DNA from: Favolaschia claudopus
Lineage: Eukaryota > Basidiomycota > Agaricomycetes > Agaricales > Mycenaceae
Assembly: GCA_037176885.1 (NCBI GenBank)
Contig: JAWWNJ010000034.1
Coordinates: 806,001-870,000, forward strand
Direction: 5' to 3'
Length of the DNA stretch: 64,000 nucleotides
In this document: in pieces, positions 46,975 through 57,846 of the stretch
Position numbering within the stretch: position 1 is the stretch's first letter
How the letters are laid out: every line of letters starts with the position of its first letter
Made by a program: the position numbers and the translations under genes
Notes under the pieces: generated by a model
The model's database searches: none
Seen by the model: the letters and a program-made list of their open reading frames with translations, nothing else
What the model was told of the DNA's origin: nothing

Positions 46975-48648
46975 ATGAACGTCGAGCAGATGTCTTCCGA
47001 AGGCCTCGCGCCTTCGCTGGACCCGTCGCCTGTTGATGCCAATGCGGCACTTGACGACGTCCTGGGTACCAACAATCCTCCGAACGAGCTCAACCTTGCC
47101 GCTGTTCGAGGACTGGTCTCCCAGAGCAGTCTGCTTCGCGCGACAATGAACGCAAGATTATCTTCATTGAAGGCAGAGACGGAGAAGATTCTCGAGGACC
47201 GTAAAGCTCTTGACGCGCAGATACGAAGATACCAAGGGGCTTTGTCGCCGCTTCGTCGCTATCCAACAGAACTCTTGTCGCTCATCTTCACGTTCGCGGT
47301 TCATCCCATGGATTATGAGTCGGATCTCGAGGATTTTGGACTAATGGGTATGCGGATGCGGCCTTGGACGCTCGCTGCGGTGTGTGGCCGATGGCGCAAC
47401 ATCGTATTATCCCAATCCAATCTCTGGGCGTTTCTCTGCCTGGATTTTCAGGACTTTTCGCGAGGATCGCACATCCACCGCTCGTGGGTAGTGCCGATGG
47501 TGGAAGCCCATCTCAATCGCTCACGAAATGAATCCCTCGTTGTCATTTTCCGTATGACTCAAATCCGGCTCAGCGAGACTGAACAACGGGTGTTGGAGTT
47601 GATCGCTCCGCATTCTCACCGCTGGGAGAGAATAATCTTTTGTGGTCCACCGGCATTGTACAATGCACTATCGAATCTCAAGCTGGACTTTTCGATGCTC
47701 CGCGCTCTGGACGTCTCCCTCTCCCCTGATGTCGACGTCACTGACGAAGGGATGGAAGATTACGAGGTTACTATCGACAACTTTTCGGTCTGCCCTAACG
47801 TGGAAAGGGTCTTTATCAATTTGAATGTTGATTCTGGTAGCAAGGTGCCCATAAAGATGAACCTGGGCGAAACAAAAAACCTACGCATATACAGTGCCAC
47901 CAACTCTTGGGAATACCATTCGGACATTCTCCGTTATGCTACCAATGTTTCTGAATGCTGGATGGGCCTCACGCACTCTCTTCCCCTTGTCGCCGAAACT
48001 CTCCTGCTCCCCATGCTCCGTCGCCTCTCCATCACAACCACCGGAGTGCTGGATTTCTTGGAAGCTCCGGCTCTGGAGGAGCTATACCATTCGTATTACA
48101 CGCCCCAACTGTGCACACAGTTGGCCCGTGGCAAGTTTCCGAAGCTGTGGAAGCTCTTTATCGGGGCACGTAGACAAAACATCGTCATAGACTGGGACGA
48201 TTTTCTTTCCGCCACGCGAACTGTCACTCACCTGTACATATCCCTTTCCCCACAATCGGCCTCCGGCTTATTTGCCATCCTCGAAGGCTCTACTGGCCAG
48301 ACAATCCCCACGACCACTGGTGAAACCGATCAGGAAGCCGTGGACGGGATAGCTAGTGCAGCCATCACTCTTCCAACCTTGCACACCCTTGCCCTCAACT
48401 TTGACATGTTCGAGGGAGATCCTACTAGCAAACGCTTGGACGAGGACCAGTTGTTGCGTGTGCTGGAAGCACAGTGGGTTCAGGGTCAAATGCGGTCGTT
48501 CAGGATGTATGGGCGAGTCGTTCCAAAGCTTAGGTCTTCCACGTTGGAACAGATCGAGACGCTCCGCCGGGACGGTTTTGACATTGTGCTAGAGAGGTTC
48601 CCGATGATGATGGTGGATGGTATGGCGGACAAGGATTCTTATTGGTAG
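46975..48648 (+). CDS. F-box-like protein, subfamily A (557 aa)
   Basis: Single exon; ATG 46975 (the frame opens earlier only with TTG). The order of parts is a short acidic leader, LGTNNPPNELNLAAVRGLV, a coiled coil (LSSLKAETEKILEDRKALDA), the F-box-like core (LRRYPTELLSLIFTFAV, LAAVCGRWRNIVLSQSNLW) and an LRR-like body (YSATNSWEYHSDILRYATN, ALEELYHSYYTPQL). The tail (QMRSFRMYGRVVPKLRSSTL) lacks the usual VYERMVPxDFR segment and ends MADKDSYW. The core signature matches the relatives at 51203, 59709 and 62098. Partner and target are unknown. Confidence 0.75.
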   Translation: MNVEQMSSEGLAPSLDPSPVDANAALDDVLGTNNPPNELNLAAVRGLVSQSSLLRATMNARLSSLKAETEKILEDRKALDAQIRRYQGALSPLRRYPTELLSLIFTFAVHPMDYESDLEDFGLMGMRMRPWTLAAVCGRWRNIVLSQSNLWAFLCLDFQDFSRGSHIHRSWVVPMVEAHLNRSRNESLVVIFRMTQIRLSETEQRVLELIAPHSHRWERIIFCGPPALYNALSNLKLDFSMLRALDVSLSPDVDVTDEGMEDYEVTIDNFSVCPNVERVFINLNVDSGSKVPIKMNLGETKNLRIYSATNSWEYHSDILRYATNVSECWMGLTHSLPLVAETLLLPMLRRLSITTTGVLDFLEAPALEELYHSYYTPQLCTQLARGKFPKLWKLFIGARRQNIVIDWDDFLSATRTVTHLYISLSPQSASGLFAILEGSTGQTIPTTTGETDQEAVDGIASAAITLPTLHTLALNFDMFEGDPTSKRLDEDQLLRVLEAQWVQGQMRSFRMYGRVVPKLRSSTLEQIETLRRDGFDIVLERFPMMMVDGMADKDSYW

Positions 48649-51202
48649 GCGACACACGAGGATCAGTGCAAGGAATCCCGACGTCGACTCCATTGCGGCG
48701 GAAGCTGCAGGTACCAGCGGGTCTTCTGCTTTTCCGGCTTTTCTTTCGAGGCCTCCCCTTCCCTGGGCCTCAGCTGTTCACCGGCGCACTATGGGATGCA
48801 ATCGAAAACGGTGGTAGACGCTCAAATTACGTTCAAGGCCATTGATATTGCTTGTTCACTAATCGTCCCCTACGCCCGTTATATTTTCACAACCATGACT
48901 CGTAATTACCTTAGTATACCACGGTTCCATGCCCAAATTTTAGCCAGTGTTGAGTCGATGGGTAGAACTCCGATCATTTCGGAATCTAACTCCGGACGTT
49001 CGCCGCCTTGTCGCCCGCTATTCGGCTCCCGCTGTGAGCAAGAACAGGGACCCCAGAACCCCGTCCCATACATTGAGATATGTTCGTTACCTGGACAAAG
49101 GAATCAGAATGTGATTTAAGCACGGAAGATCGAGGAAACTGGCTAGAAAATATATTTAGAATCCAAGCTCAAATCAAATTGTCTGAAAATCCGAGTGGTG
49201 TATTGGATTGTCTTCGGTGTTTATACGTGCCCGTATGTCAGAAAAATCGAACGAATGATTCAACTTCCTCTTTTGGAGAGTTGGCGTTGAGTCGCCCGAT
49301 TCGGATATTTGAAGCTAACTAAGTCGCTAGCCAATAAAATATAAATCAAACTTTGGGGAAGAGGACCGCTTGAACTCAGCAAAGTTCAAGCAGCTCTACG
49401 GATGCCACTTCCAGAGGTGAAATCCGAATACCAAGACTCCGGGGTGTGGTGGGTGGGCTGCAAAGAATTCCAAGAGAGCGTTAGAGACAAGTTATGAGTC
49501 GATCACCGATCAATGTCTCATCGCTCTCTTAGTCAGCCGGCTTTGCGCTCCGGCTCGCAAGCTCGCTTTGAGCACAAGCTGTTATCTAATAAGTTCGATT
49601 CAAAATTTGTTCAGCGATAATTTCCGCTGTAAAGAAATCTACGGCAGATTGCATAGCGAATGAATTTTTGAAGCTCGAGTCTGCGAGGGAAAGAGAACCA
49701 CTGCGCGGTGTTGTGGTCAGATTCAATGCTAAGAATTTTAAAGGCGGATTCTATCAGTCTGTTCCTTCCGGCTGTATTAAGTTCAATATATTAGCAAAGG
49801 TATCTGCTACCGGAAATTCTGAGCTGTATGTGTTGAATCTTTGGTAATCTTTGGCATGCAGACTGCCGGTGAGTTCTTGATACTTTGTTGCCAATACATA
49901 CTCACTCAACTGGATCACGATTTGAATTGGTCGGTACAAGCTTGACAGATAAACTGAGCTGTACCTGGTCTTTTTCAGCTCGATATAGGGTCTGGAAACC
50001 AACCCAGGAGTGCGAAGAAATAGTTTTTGCAATTTGTATTCAACACGCTCAGAGGTTCGAAGAAAACATATCGAAGGCAGAATTTGAATCAAGTGACGCC
50101 TTGAGGATTATAGTCTAATCCCACAATTGTGAGGAGTCGTGGAGGGCATGAAGCGAAAGAATTTAGCTACCCAATAATCATCATACAAGCCAAGAATCAG
50201 CGCCTGGGCCTCCGAGTCAACTCTGTAATATTAATGTTTGATGAAGTGAATCTGTTCCGAAGTTGATTTCACGGTGAATCCGCTTACCACTGGGAAAATA
50301 CTAGGGCCTCAGCCTGTCTCGCTCGAACATTAAGGAAGATTTGGATGTTTTGACAGACGGTTTGCAGTCCGAGTTACTGTACAAGAGTGCCGGCTCGGAT
50401 GACTTCAGATTGTAATAATAATTTTCATCTGAAAAGATTAGCAGCAGGAGGAAGCAGAAGATACGCCGCCAAAATGTTTGAAGATTACATGACGGGTAAG
50501 GGGACGCAGGGGCGCATACATAGGGTATGACACAGCTAGGTAAAATGGTCACAGAGCATTCATAGTCTATAGAAATCATTGTAGATTGTTGGTAGATTGA
50601 AATAGAAACTGGACTTGCAACGAGAGCGAACATGAGGTTCCAGATAAAGCGACTGAATATTCTCACGGTTGAATTACCTTGATGTTGCGGGTGTTCTGAT
50701 TTGACATGGCTCCGAGTCGAAGATATCGTTGGCGCGAGAAAACCTCTCATGATTTTCTGTGAAAAGTCACACAAAAACAATTATTCTATATTGGTTACTA
50801 TGAGTATGTAGTGTTCAACCTGAAGTGAAAACATATGGAATGTTCTGCATGGCCGCCGACTCGGAGTTTTGAGTCAGCAGTGGCAAGGTGTGTGGTCGCA
50901 AACTGTTGTTGCAAATAGAGGTGGCCGAGGTCTTTGATCAAGTGCGTGCCGGTTTCGTGCCGGTGTATTTCGGCTCCAAATTGAGTTGTCCGAGATCTAC
51001 GGAGTTCTACCCATTCACTACGCACTCAATTTTAGCTACTCACCTGATACTTAGCCTTACTTTACTTAGCCTTACTTAGGCTTGTTATTCTGCATAAAAT
51101 CGCCTTTTCGGCTTTATTCGGATTTTGCGGTTCCCCAAACCAACCTGACACCCTTTCAGCCTGCCAGACCCTTCCTTGCAAACCCACACGCATCCGGGCG
51201 AG
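48649..51202. other. 2.55 kb AT-rich region without genes between two F-box-like genes
   Basis: This is the longest gene-free stretch in the window. Frames are short (at most 159 codons, minus 50301-50780) and match nothing recognised. The 9-mer CTCCGAGTC or its complement occurs three times (50210-50218, 50710-50718, 50859-50867). Just before the next gene, TTAGCCTTAC is repeated (51051-51060 and 51066-51075). It may hold decayed mobile elements, but no terminal repeats or coding remnants could be identified. Confidence 0.5.
51051..51075. repeat. Short direct repeat TTAGCCTTAC upstream of F-box-like gene
   Basis: Two perfect 10-nt copies separated by 5 nt lie about 130-150 nt before the ATG at 51203, followed by a partial inverted-looking TTAGGCTTG. 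No function is assigned. Confidence 0.5.
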
Positions 51203-52813
51203 ATGGCTGTGGAACTCAGCAAGATACCCGAGGATATCCTAGACACCAACAATCCCCCAGCCGACCATAATATTCCTGCTCTTCGGGAATTTGTAGCCAA
51301 AGGAAATGCGCGTCGCGCGTTCTTGGACTCCAAGATCTCACTGTTAAAGCTCGAGCTTGACAAGCTGCTCGAGGAACGAAATGCCCTCGACCTCGAAATA
51401 CGGAAACACGAGGGGGCTATTTCGCCGCTTCGTCACCTTCCGCCAGAGATTTTGTCTCTCATCTTCACGTATGCAGTTCAGCCCTGCAAAACCCTGAAAG
51501 ATCGGAAAAACCAGTATCTTTTGGATAGCGAGTCGGGCCCGTGGCCGCTCGGCGCGGTGTGCGCAAGATGGCGGAGGATTGTACTCTTTCAGCCGACTCT
51601 TTGGGCGTTTCTCCCTCTATACTACGAGAACCAAGTGGCTGACTCACCGAGCGTCCTCGCAAGCGTATCAGTGGTGAAAGTGCATCTCGCGCTCTCACAG
51701 AATGTCCCCCTCAAAATCGTATTCTGCCCGTCCTACGACTTCTTCATATCAGACATCGAGTACGAAGTGCTCGATCTTCTTGCTCAACATGTCCCTCGCT
51801 GGGAGGAGGCTGTTCTGTCTGGTATTCCGGCTCTATACGAATCCTTGAGCCGCTGGAGCCTTGAATTCACCATGCTGCGTTCGTTGACAGTGTCTGTCTA
51901 CACGGACGAGGGCGAACCCGAGCTGGAGATCGGCAACGTTTTTGCCTCTTGCCCTATATTGGAAGAGGTGTTCATCAATCATGGCGACGACGCTCAGGAC
52001 CTTTCCCTGGCTCTACCTGCCGAGGGTCTACGCCGATATGGCGCGAACAATTCCTGGGAGCATCATGCCGAGGTCTTGGGCACAGCAACTAATCTCGTAG
52101 ATTGTGTGCTCAGCATCACCGAACCCGAACTTGTTTTGGTTTCGGCGAGGGATAAGATACAACTACCAAGCCTCCGCCGCCTCGCCGTGACAGAAGTGCA
52201 ATTCCTCGGTCTTTTGGAGACTCCTGTCTTGCAGGAATTATATTGCTCCGAGCATACTCCCCAGCTGCACAGGCACCTCAGGCGGCTGCCCGGTCTGAAA
52301 AAATTGTTCGTAGGGTCACCTCGGACCCCTGTCGACCTCGCCTCCTTCATGCATTCAATACCAGCCGTGACGTCTCTCTGCATGTATCTCCCCATGAATT
52401 TGGCTTCCACCATCTTCGAGATTCTTGAATCTGCTCCTTCGGCTTCACAAGGCGTCAATCAGCTCATGTCACAGGCTGATACCCCTCCTCTTCCTGCGCT
52501 AAACGCCCTCACCCTATGGTTCGGTCCCAAAATGCAAACGGACCTCGAACTAGGCGAACCCATTGACCAGGAGCAGCTGATGCGTGCGGTAGCGGCCCAG
52601 TGGCGCGCCACGGTTCCTCTGGGTTCGTTTCAAATGTACGCAATGAAATTCATACCGTTGGTCAGCACGTTGGCGTGCATGTATACACTCCGCCACCAAG
52701 GTATGGAATTTGTTCTGGAAACCCGTTCGCGCCGGTTGTACGAAAGGGTGGTTCCTGAAGATTTTCGCGTGTACCGGGACGGGTATTCCCTCACGGAGAT
52801 CTTGATAGAGTAA
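51203..52813 (+). CDS. F-box-like protein, subfamily A (536 aa)
   Basis: Single exon from ATG 51203 (MAVELSKIPEDILDTNN). A coiled coil (FLDSKISLLKLELDKLLEER) is followed by the F-box-like core (LRHLPPEILSLIFTYAVQP, LGAVCARWRRIVLFQPTLW). The body has typical family marks (YGANNSWEHHAEVLGTATN, LQELYCSEHTPQLHRHL, KKLFVGSPRTPVDLASFMHS) and the complete tail (QMYAMKFIPLVSTL, YERVVPEDFRVYRDGY). It is the most complete example of the family and serves well as a reference for the broken copies. It probably acts as a substrate receptor of an SCF ubiquitin ligase; this is inference from the F-box-like core. Confidence 0.78.
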   Translation: MAVELSKIPEDILDTNNPPADHNIPALREFVAKGNARRAFLDSKISLLKLELDKLLEERNALDLEIRKHEGAISPLRHLPPEILSLIFTYAVQPCKTLKDRKNQYLLDSESGPWPLGAVCARWRRIVLFQPTLWAFLPLYYENQVADSPSVLASVSVVKVHLALSQNVPLKIVFCPSYDFFISDIEYEVLDLLAQHVPRWEEAVLSGIPALYESLSRWSLEFTMLRSLTVSVYTDEGEPELEIGNVFASCPILEEVFINHGDDAQDLSLALPAEGLRRYGANNSWEHHAEVLGTATNLVDCVLSITEPELVLVSARDKIQLPSLRRLAVTEVQFLGLLETPVLQELYCSEHTPQLHRHLRRLPGLKKLFVGSPRTPVDLASFMHSIPAVTSLCMYLPMNLASTIFEILESAPSASQGVNQLMSQADTPPLPALNALTLWFGPKMQTDLELGEPIDQEQLMRAVAAQWRATVPLGSFQMYAMKFIPLVSTLACMYTLRHQGMEFVLETRSRRLYERVVPEDFRVYRDGYSLTEILIE

Positions 52814-53351
52814 GATATAAGTAGTCGTTGTATCTTGGACTTGCATTTTATTCCCTTTGAATTCATGCAAATCTCACCCTACTTGCCTCCCCATTTGGAT
52901 TGTTTCTTGCGAATTCTTATTCTACTTCATCTGTACAGCGGCATAATCCTGGGACTGATACGTTCGTCCTTGGCCTTCACAAGTTTTGCTGGAATTTCCT
53001 GTTCTTTTCTCTCATTTCCTGAGTATTTGCGTCTGTTATAAGTCAACGCCACCCCGCCTTTCCTTTCACAGTCATCTCCTCAAGACCCCGAACCTCGTAG
53101 AACGGTCTATTCGCGTGTTTTACGCGGCAAATATCCTGGCAAAGGCGTAGAATTCTTGCAGCCATACCCCCGGAACAGAGTTGGAAACTGGTTACACTAG
53201 ACAGCAGACAGACCCCACCAATTTGAACGGCATAGATCGCGCTATATCCTCAAAGTACGTCCTTATTTCTACCTCAGTTCGTGTCTTATGATTGCTCGGA
53301 TAGTCTAACAGCCTTCCCCGCGTAGAATTTCTGCATCACGACTAGAAAATT
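52814..53351. other. Intergenic region before the coiled-coil protein gene
   Basis: No gene is seen in 538 nt. It is AT-rich near 52830-53040 and probably contains the 3' UTR of the F-box-like gene and the promoter of the next gene. Confidence 0.5.
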
Positions 53352-54743
53352 ATGCCTGACGACGTCTTTCTGGCCTCTCCGCGTAAGATCCCGTCTAATA
53401 GACGATCCACTGCGTCGTTACGCGGCACTCTAGACGGTGGTGGCGAAGATGCAGCGGGCGCTAACGGCCGGTTCTCTCTCGCACACGAATTGGCGGTCGC
53501 GATGATGCCAGAGCCCAGTGCAGGATCAAAACTTCTCGCGGAGGAATTTGGAATTGAGTTTGACGAGGGCGCGGAGGGTATCGACGAGCCTCCCAGTGGT
53601 CATCTGCATATAAACATCCAGGACGACGATTCTAACACGAGGCGGATAAATGATTCTCAGCCGGATACACACCTTGACGACAGCGGGCCACTGGAGCCGC
53701 CGGATTTCGGCGGTGAGGACGCGTATGCGGAAGTAGACCCGGCGTTTGGCTCGCCTACTCGTAGGCGCGCGAAAGCACCGCCAGAAAATCAAGACTTCAT
53801 GGAAGTGCTAGCGGAGAACCTGGCGTCGACTGATAATTTGCTTGCACACCTTCGGCGACTCGACGCCGACTCCGCAGCTCATCCCTCTACCTCATCCCAT
53901 CCGACTTCCTCTTCATCCTCACAACCCGAGCTGGAAAGGCTTGCGTCAGACGTTATTCGGCGGATAAATGAGACTGCGCGCGACCGCGAGGGCCAACTGC
54001 GTGAGCTGCTGGAATGCGAGCGCGAGTTTCGGCGTATCGCGGGCGAGGTTGGTGGGGAAGACGTTCTCGGCCGCCTCGACGCGCTCCCTGTTCCAGAACC
54101 CGATCCTGCGCCCCCTCCACCGCTTGGCTCAATACCAGAGGATGCTGCGTCAGCTAGTGCCTCCCCCGTTGTACGTCCTCTGCATATGCGCGCGTTTTCG
54201 CAGGACTGGGAGATGGATCCGGATGTTGGGCGTCTAGGCGACTCAATTGCGTCGCCGGATACTGAGATGGATCCAGCGTACGACGACCCACCAGCGTCGC
54301 CTCCTGCTGCTACCGCGTCGTCGCAGGTCACAACGAGCTTCTCACGTTCGGCATCGTCTACGTCTGCGTCGGAGCTGGCGTCGCTGCGCACACTGACAAC
54401 GTCGCTCGTTTCGTCATTGACCAGTGTCTCGGAGCATGCGCAGGTGAATGGGGCGGCAACGGCGGAGGCGGGGAGGAAGCTGCGTGCGTTGAGGAATCGG
54501 CTCGGTGGGTGGCGAACTGAGTGGGAAGGCGCCGAGCGCAGTCGAGGGCGGATCGAACGATGGGAGGCAGGGGAGGCTTGGGAAGGGGGTGGGAGTGGTG
54601 CTGGCACGCCTGGTGGGACGCCCGTAAGGGGGCATACGAAGTGGGTGGATGCGAGGAAGGTGGTGCAGGAGCATTTGGTGGCTTTTGAGCTTGCTCTTGC
54701 GGAGGCGGCGGTGAAGACTCAGGCGATTATGGCCGCTTCATAG
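53352..54743 (+). CDS. Acidic coiled-coil protein of unknown function (463 aa)
   Basis: One open frame from ATG 53352. The N-terminal part holds basic Ser/Arg stretches (PRKIPSNRRSTASLRG) and a compact conserved-looking segment (SLAHELAVAMMPEPSAGSK, then LLAEEFGIEFDEG). The middle is acidic and Ser/Pro/Ala-rich with predicted coiled segments (LLAHLRRLDADSA, LRELLECEREFRRIA). The C-terminus has a further helical region (LRTLTTSLVSSLTSVSEHAQ; WRTEWEGAERSRGRIERW) and ends QAIMAAS. No signal peptide or membrane helix. I do not recognise the family; a cytoskeletal or trafficking role would only be a guess. Base composition and lack of stops support a real gene. Confidence 0.65.
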   Translation: MPDDVFLASPRKIPSNRRSTASLRGTLDGGGEDAAGANGRFSLAHELAVAMMPEPSAGSKLLAEEFGIEFDEGAEGIDEPPSGHLHINIQDDDSNTRRINDSQPDTHLDDSGPLEPPDFGGEDAYAEVDPAFGSPTRRRAKAPPENQDFMEVLAENLASTDNLLAHLRRLDADSAAHPSTSSHPTSSSSSQPELERLASDVIRRINETARDREGQLRELLECEREFRRIAGEVGGEDVLGRLDALPVPEPDPAPPPPLGSIPEDAASASASPVVRPLHMRAFSQDWEMDPDVGRLGDSIASPDTEMDPAYDDPPASPPAATASSQVTTSFSRSASSTSASELASLRTLTTSLVSSLTSVSEHAQVNGAATAEAGRKLRALRNRLGGWRTEWEGAERSRGRIERWEAGEAWEGGGSGAGTPGGTPVRGHTKWVDARKVVQEHLVAFELALAEAAVKTQAIMAAS

Positions 54744-55769
54744 GTTCATGCGGATACAGAAGTAGATTTTCATGGTTATGCTTTTTCTTATTATCTTACT
54801 GCTCATACTCACGACATGACTTCCACATACATTTACGTTTTCCGGCTTATCACTGTAACGCATCTCTCGCTCATTGCTTACCCTCTATTCTCGGTAATCG
54901 GTGCATATACATTCCCTCAGTCTATACAGGTCGATGTAGCTTGTTTTCTTTGTTTCATGTTAGAGGATGGGAGGAAGGAATTCATCGTGTGTTCGTAGTC
55001 GGTGTGATTGCCATGCGAGACCTCAAGCGTAGTTGAACGAGCTGCATTCATATCAGTTGCACTGTACCCGCAGAAAGTGAAAAATCTGCGCAGAAAGCGA
55101 GAATTTCCTTTTTCGGACGATAGGCGGAGTATGTCCCGATTAGGATGCCTTGAGCCGTCTTTCCTCAATCACTGCACCTGGTGCCTCAACTGGCCCCATT
55201 ATGCGCTTGACGCGCACATACACCATGCGATGACCCATGCACATCCTAGAACACAACAATGGGGACGTGAAAAGCGCCTCGCAACTCAAGACCAGCATCC
55301 CGTGTGGTGCTTAATTCGAGCTCGAACGCCTTGTTTTTTCTGCTTTACAAAACCGAAGCTCCGAGCCTCATAAAATTACAAAGACTACTATTTGAATCCT
55401 TTCCGTCATAATTGCGGCCTATCTGTTCCGTCTCTGAAATCAGTCCCTATCCGTCGTATTCTCGGTTGCAAGCATTACTCAAACATTTGTGCGGAGCTGC
55501 TGGGTGTTTCCGCTGTTAACTTGTGTTCCTGAACTGCGACGGCTTTCTGGTAAGGCGCTGGAACAAGAACAAGGCTGCACAAGGGCGCCATCAAGAACAA
55601 AGTTGCGCTTACAATAAGCGTGCGATGCGGTGATCAGCCTGATTCCACACGCCATTCCGTCCCTCACGGCTATCCTGGTTGTCTCTGGGCCACGACGTTG
55701 AGGTATCTCGTCCTCCGTCACCGTTCGGTCGTTCTGTAGCTGCTTCTCTTTCTGGCAGCGCAGCGCGCC
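54744..55769. other. 1 kb intergenic region without a supported gene
   Basis: It lies between two plus-strand genes. Frames up to about 120 codons (for example 55008-55373) show no family or coherent composition. A CCGTCACCG lies near 55718-55726, about 45 nt before the ATG at 55770. Confidence 0.45.
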
Positions 55770-57174
55770 ATGGGCAATGCCCACCTTGCACTCTTTTCCC
55801 CACTCTCCTTGGTCTTCCTACTGACCCTACTCGCTCTTTGCTCTGCCGTCCCAGCACCGGCACCGGACTACACCTTTACATTTCTTGGCCATACTGTGAC
55901 CGTTCACACCCCGACTTTTCCGACGGGTAAATCTGGTAACGGCAATCCTTTTGGCAATGGGTTCGGCCACGGAGGAAACCCGTTCAACCCATTCGATCCC
56001 CCGAAGGACCCGCCAGCTCCGCCGAAAACATCCACGTATGTCTAAGCTTTTTGTTGGTTTACTTAGACACTCATTGACAATACTCCCATGAAGCCCTACG
56101 CAAAAACCTACACCTCCTCCTGCTCCACCACCTCCCCCTCCAACTTCCCAGAAACCCGATCCTCCCAAATCCCAAGCCAACGTCGTACAGCCGCAGAAAT
56201 CCTCCACCCCTGCTAGTTCATCTCATCTTGCTTCCTCGTCCACTGTCAAGCAGACCTCTGACTCGGCTAAGCCTACTATACCCGCCGGCATCTCCACAGG
56301 GTCCCAGTCAGAACCCATTTCCAAGGACCCCACGACGCTCCCCGCTTCGTCTCCCACTGCCTCGCCTGTGTCCGCTTCCTCCTCCAAACCCATCGCAGCA
56401 ATCATCATCCCAATCATCGTAGTGGTTATCCTCCTCTTGCTCGCCCTCGCTGCACTATTCGTACGCCGTCGACGTGCCCGCGCGCGCGCTGAGGAAGCTG
56501 CCACGCCACCAATGTCTCAGTGGCTCGGGAACGAGAAAGGTGAAGGCGCATGGAGTCGACTCGACATGGCTTCGCGTTACGACCTTGCGTCGCCCGCTGG
56601 ATCCTTCCGCCCGAACGCGTCCCCCTCTCCCACCCCGCGCACAATGAGTGGCGGCCCTGCGACCATCACCCCTTACCTTGGTGCCGCAATGTCCGTGTCG
56701 ACTTTCACCACGCCGCCAGCGTCCACCTCCGGACACTCCTTCGACGAACCGTCGTACGCCCGACATAGCCCGGAGTTTGCTGAGGACAACGCGTCAGGGA
56801 TGTTGACACCGTCGACCGCTGCACCCACGGCCGGACACGGGAGCACTCCTTATCTCCCCGACGCATCGGAATATGCGGCGTACCCATTCCCCGTGCCCCC
56901 ATCGCATGACCCCTACGAACACACCGCACCAGGCGACGTAGACGACCGCCGCCAGTCTTCTGGGACGCGTAACGCTCGGACGGAGGATGGGCATTCGTTG
57001 TTTGCTGCTGATTCGCCGTTTGAGATGGGGACTGATTTCCAGGATGAGCCGGCGTTGGCGGAGTCTCGTCCGACGTCGTTGGATGCGCCAAGGGGAAGCA
57101 CGTTGTTGGCGTATACGAGGGACTCGCGTGCTGTGCCGGATGAGTTCGATCCCAGGCATTCGCAATTGATGTGA
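55770..57174 (+). CDS. Signal-peptide, single-pass membrane protein with Pro/Ser-rich ectodomain (448 aa)
   Basis: Two exons (55770-56035 and 56094-57174) are joined by a 58-nt intron. A signal peptide (LVFLLTLLALCSAVPAPAP) is followed by an Asn/Gly/Pro-rich and then Pro/Ser/Thr-rich extracellular part, probably O-glycosylated. A strong membrane helix at about residue 210-235 (IAAIIIPIIVVVILLLLALA) ends in RRRRARARAEE. The cytoplasmic tail of about 200 residues is Ser/Pro/Thr-rich with MSQWLGNEKGEGAWSRL. The plan resembles fungal wall-stress sensors (Mid2/Wsc-like) and the many Agaricomycete single-pass proteins of unknown role, but no WSC domain or other named domain is visible. Location: plasma membrane, by inference. 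Confidence 0.7.
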
Positions 57175-57846
57175 GGCACCACCAACACATGAAATCACCG
57201 TGCCTCTCTGTCAATCCCGCCTGCTTTCGCGCTCCGTCGTATTTACGACCACTCGTCCCTCACCTGCCAAGACTCCATCGCTGTTGTTGTTGTCCGCCTC
57301 TCTCTCCGTCTCAGCTTGCTTTGCTACTTGCTTGCTCGCTCTGCTCTCACACATACTCAAGTACATTACGCTTCATTTTTCACGCTGCCCTTCACGTTCA
57401 CGCTTCGGCCTCGCTTGAGGCTTTTTTTGGTGTTTTGACGCCTTGCCGTTCACGGTCTTCCTCGTACATCCTTTGTCACATTCTTCGTCTGATCTCGAGG
57501 CTCAGGCGTGCTCGACGCTCTACCTATACATACACACGTTGTCTTGGGTCCCCCCTCGTCTGGAGAAGTACATACTACCTGGGAACTGGTCTACTTGTTT
57601 ATTTCGTTGTACATGTAATGTTATTGCTATAGTTATGCTAGACCGACCCCGAAACTCACGCTTTTTTCGAGGTGACCTCACCCTCACCCCCTCGAAAATT
57701 CCTACAAAAAGCCAATGAGGCAATATTGACGCCTTCTGATTGGCTGGGACCGATAAGGAAAATTTGGAGGACCTCCCCGGTCACGGTCAGCCTCAGAAAA
57801 ACCTTACTCGGCTTGCCTTCTACCTTCACCTTCTCGCCCCCCACCA
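57175..57846. other. Intergenic region before the ZIP transporter gene
   Basis: No gene is seen. It contains GGTGACCTCACC (57670-57681) and GGTCACGGTCAG (57779-57790), two GTGAC/GTCAC-type sites before the ZIP start codon. Confidence 0.45.

Noticed and set aside
50301..50780. Minus-strand frame of 159 codons in the gene-free stretch
   Set aside because: Composition follows the AT-rich background; no recognised motif of a transposase, reverse transcriptase or other protein.
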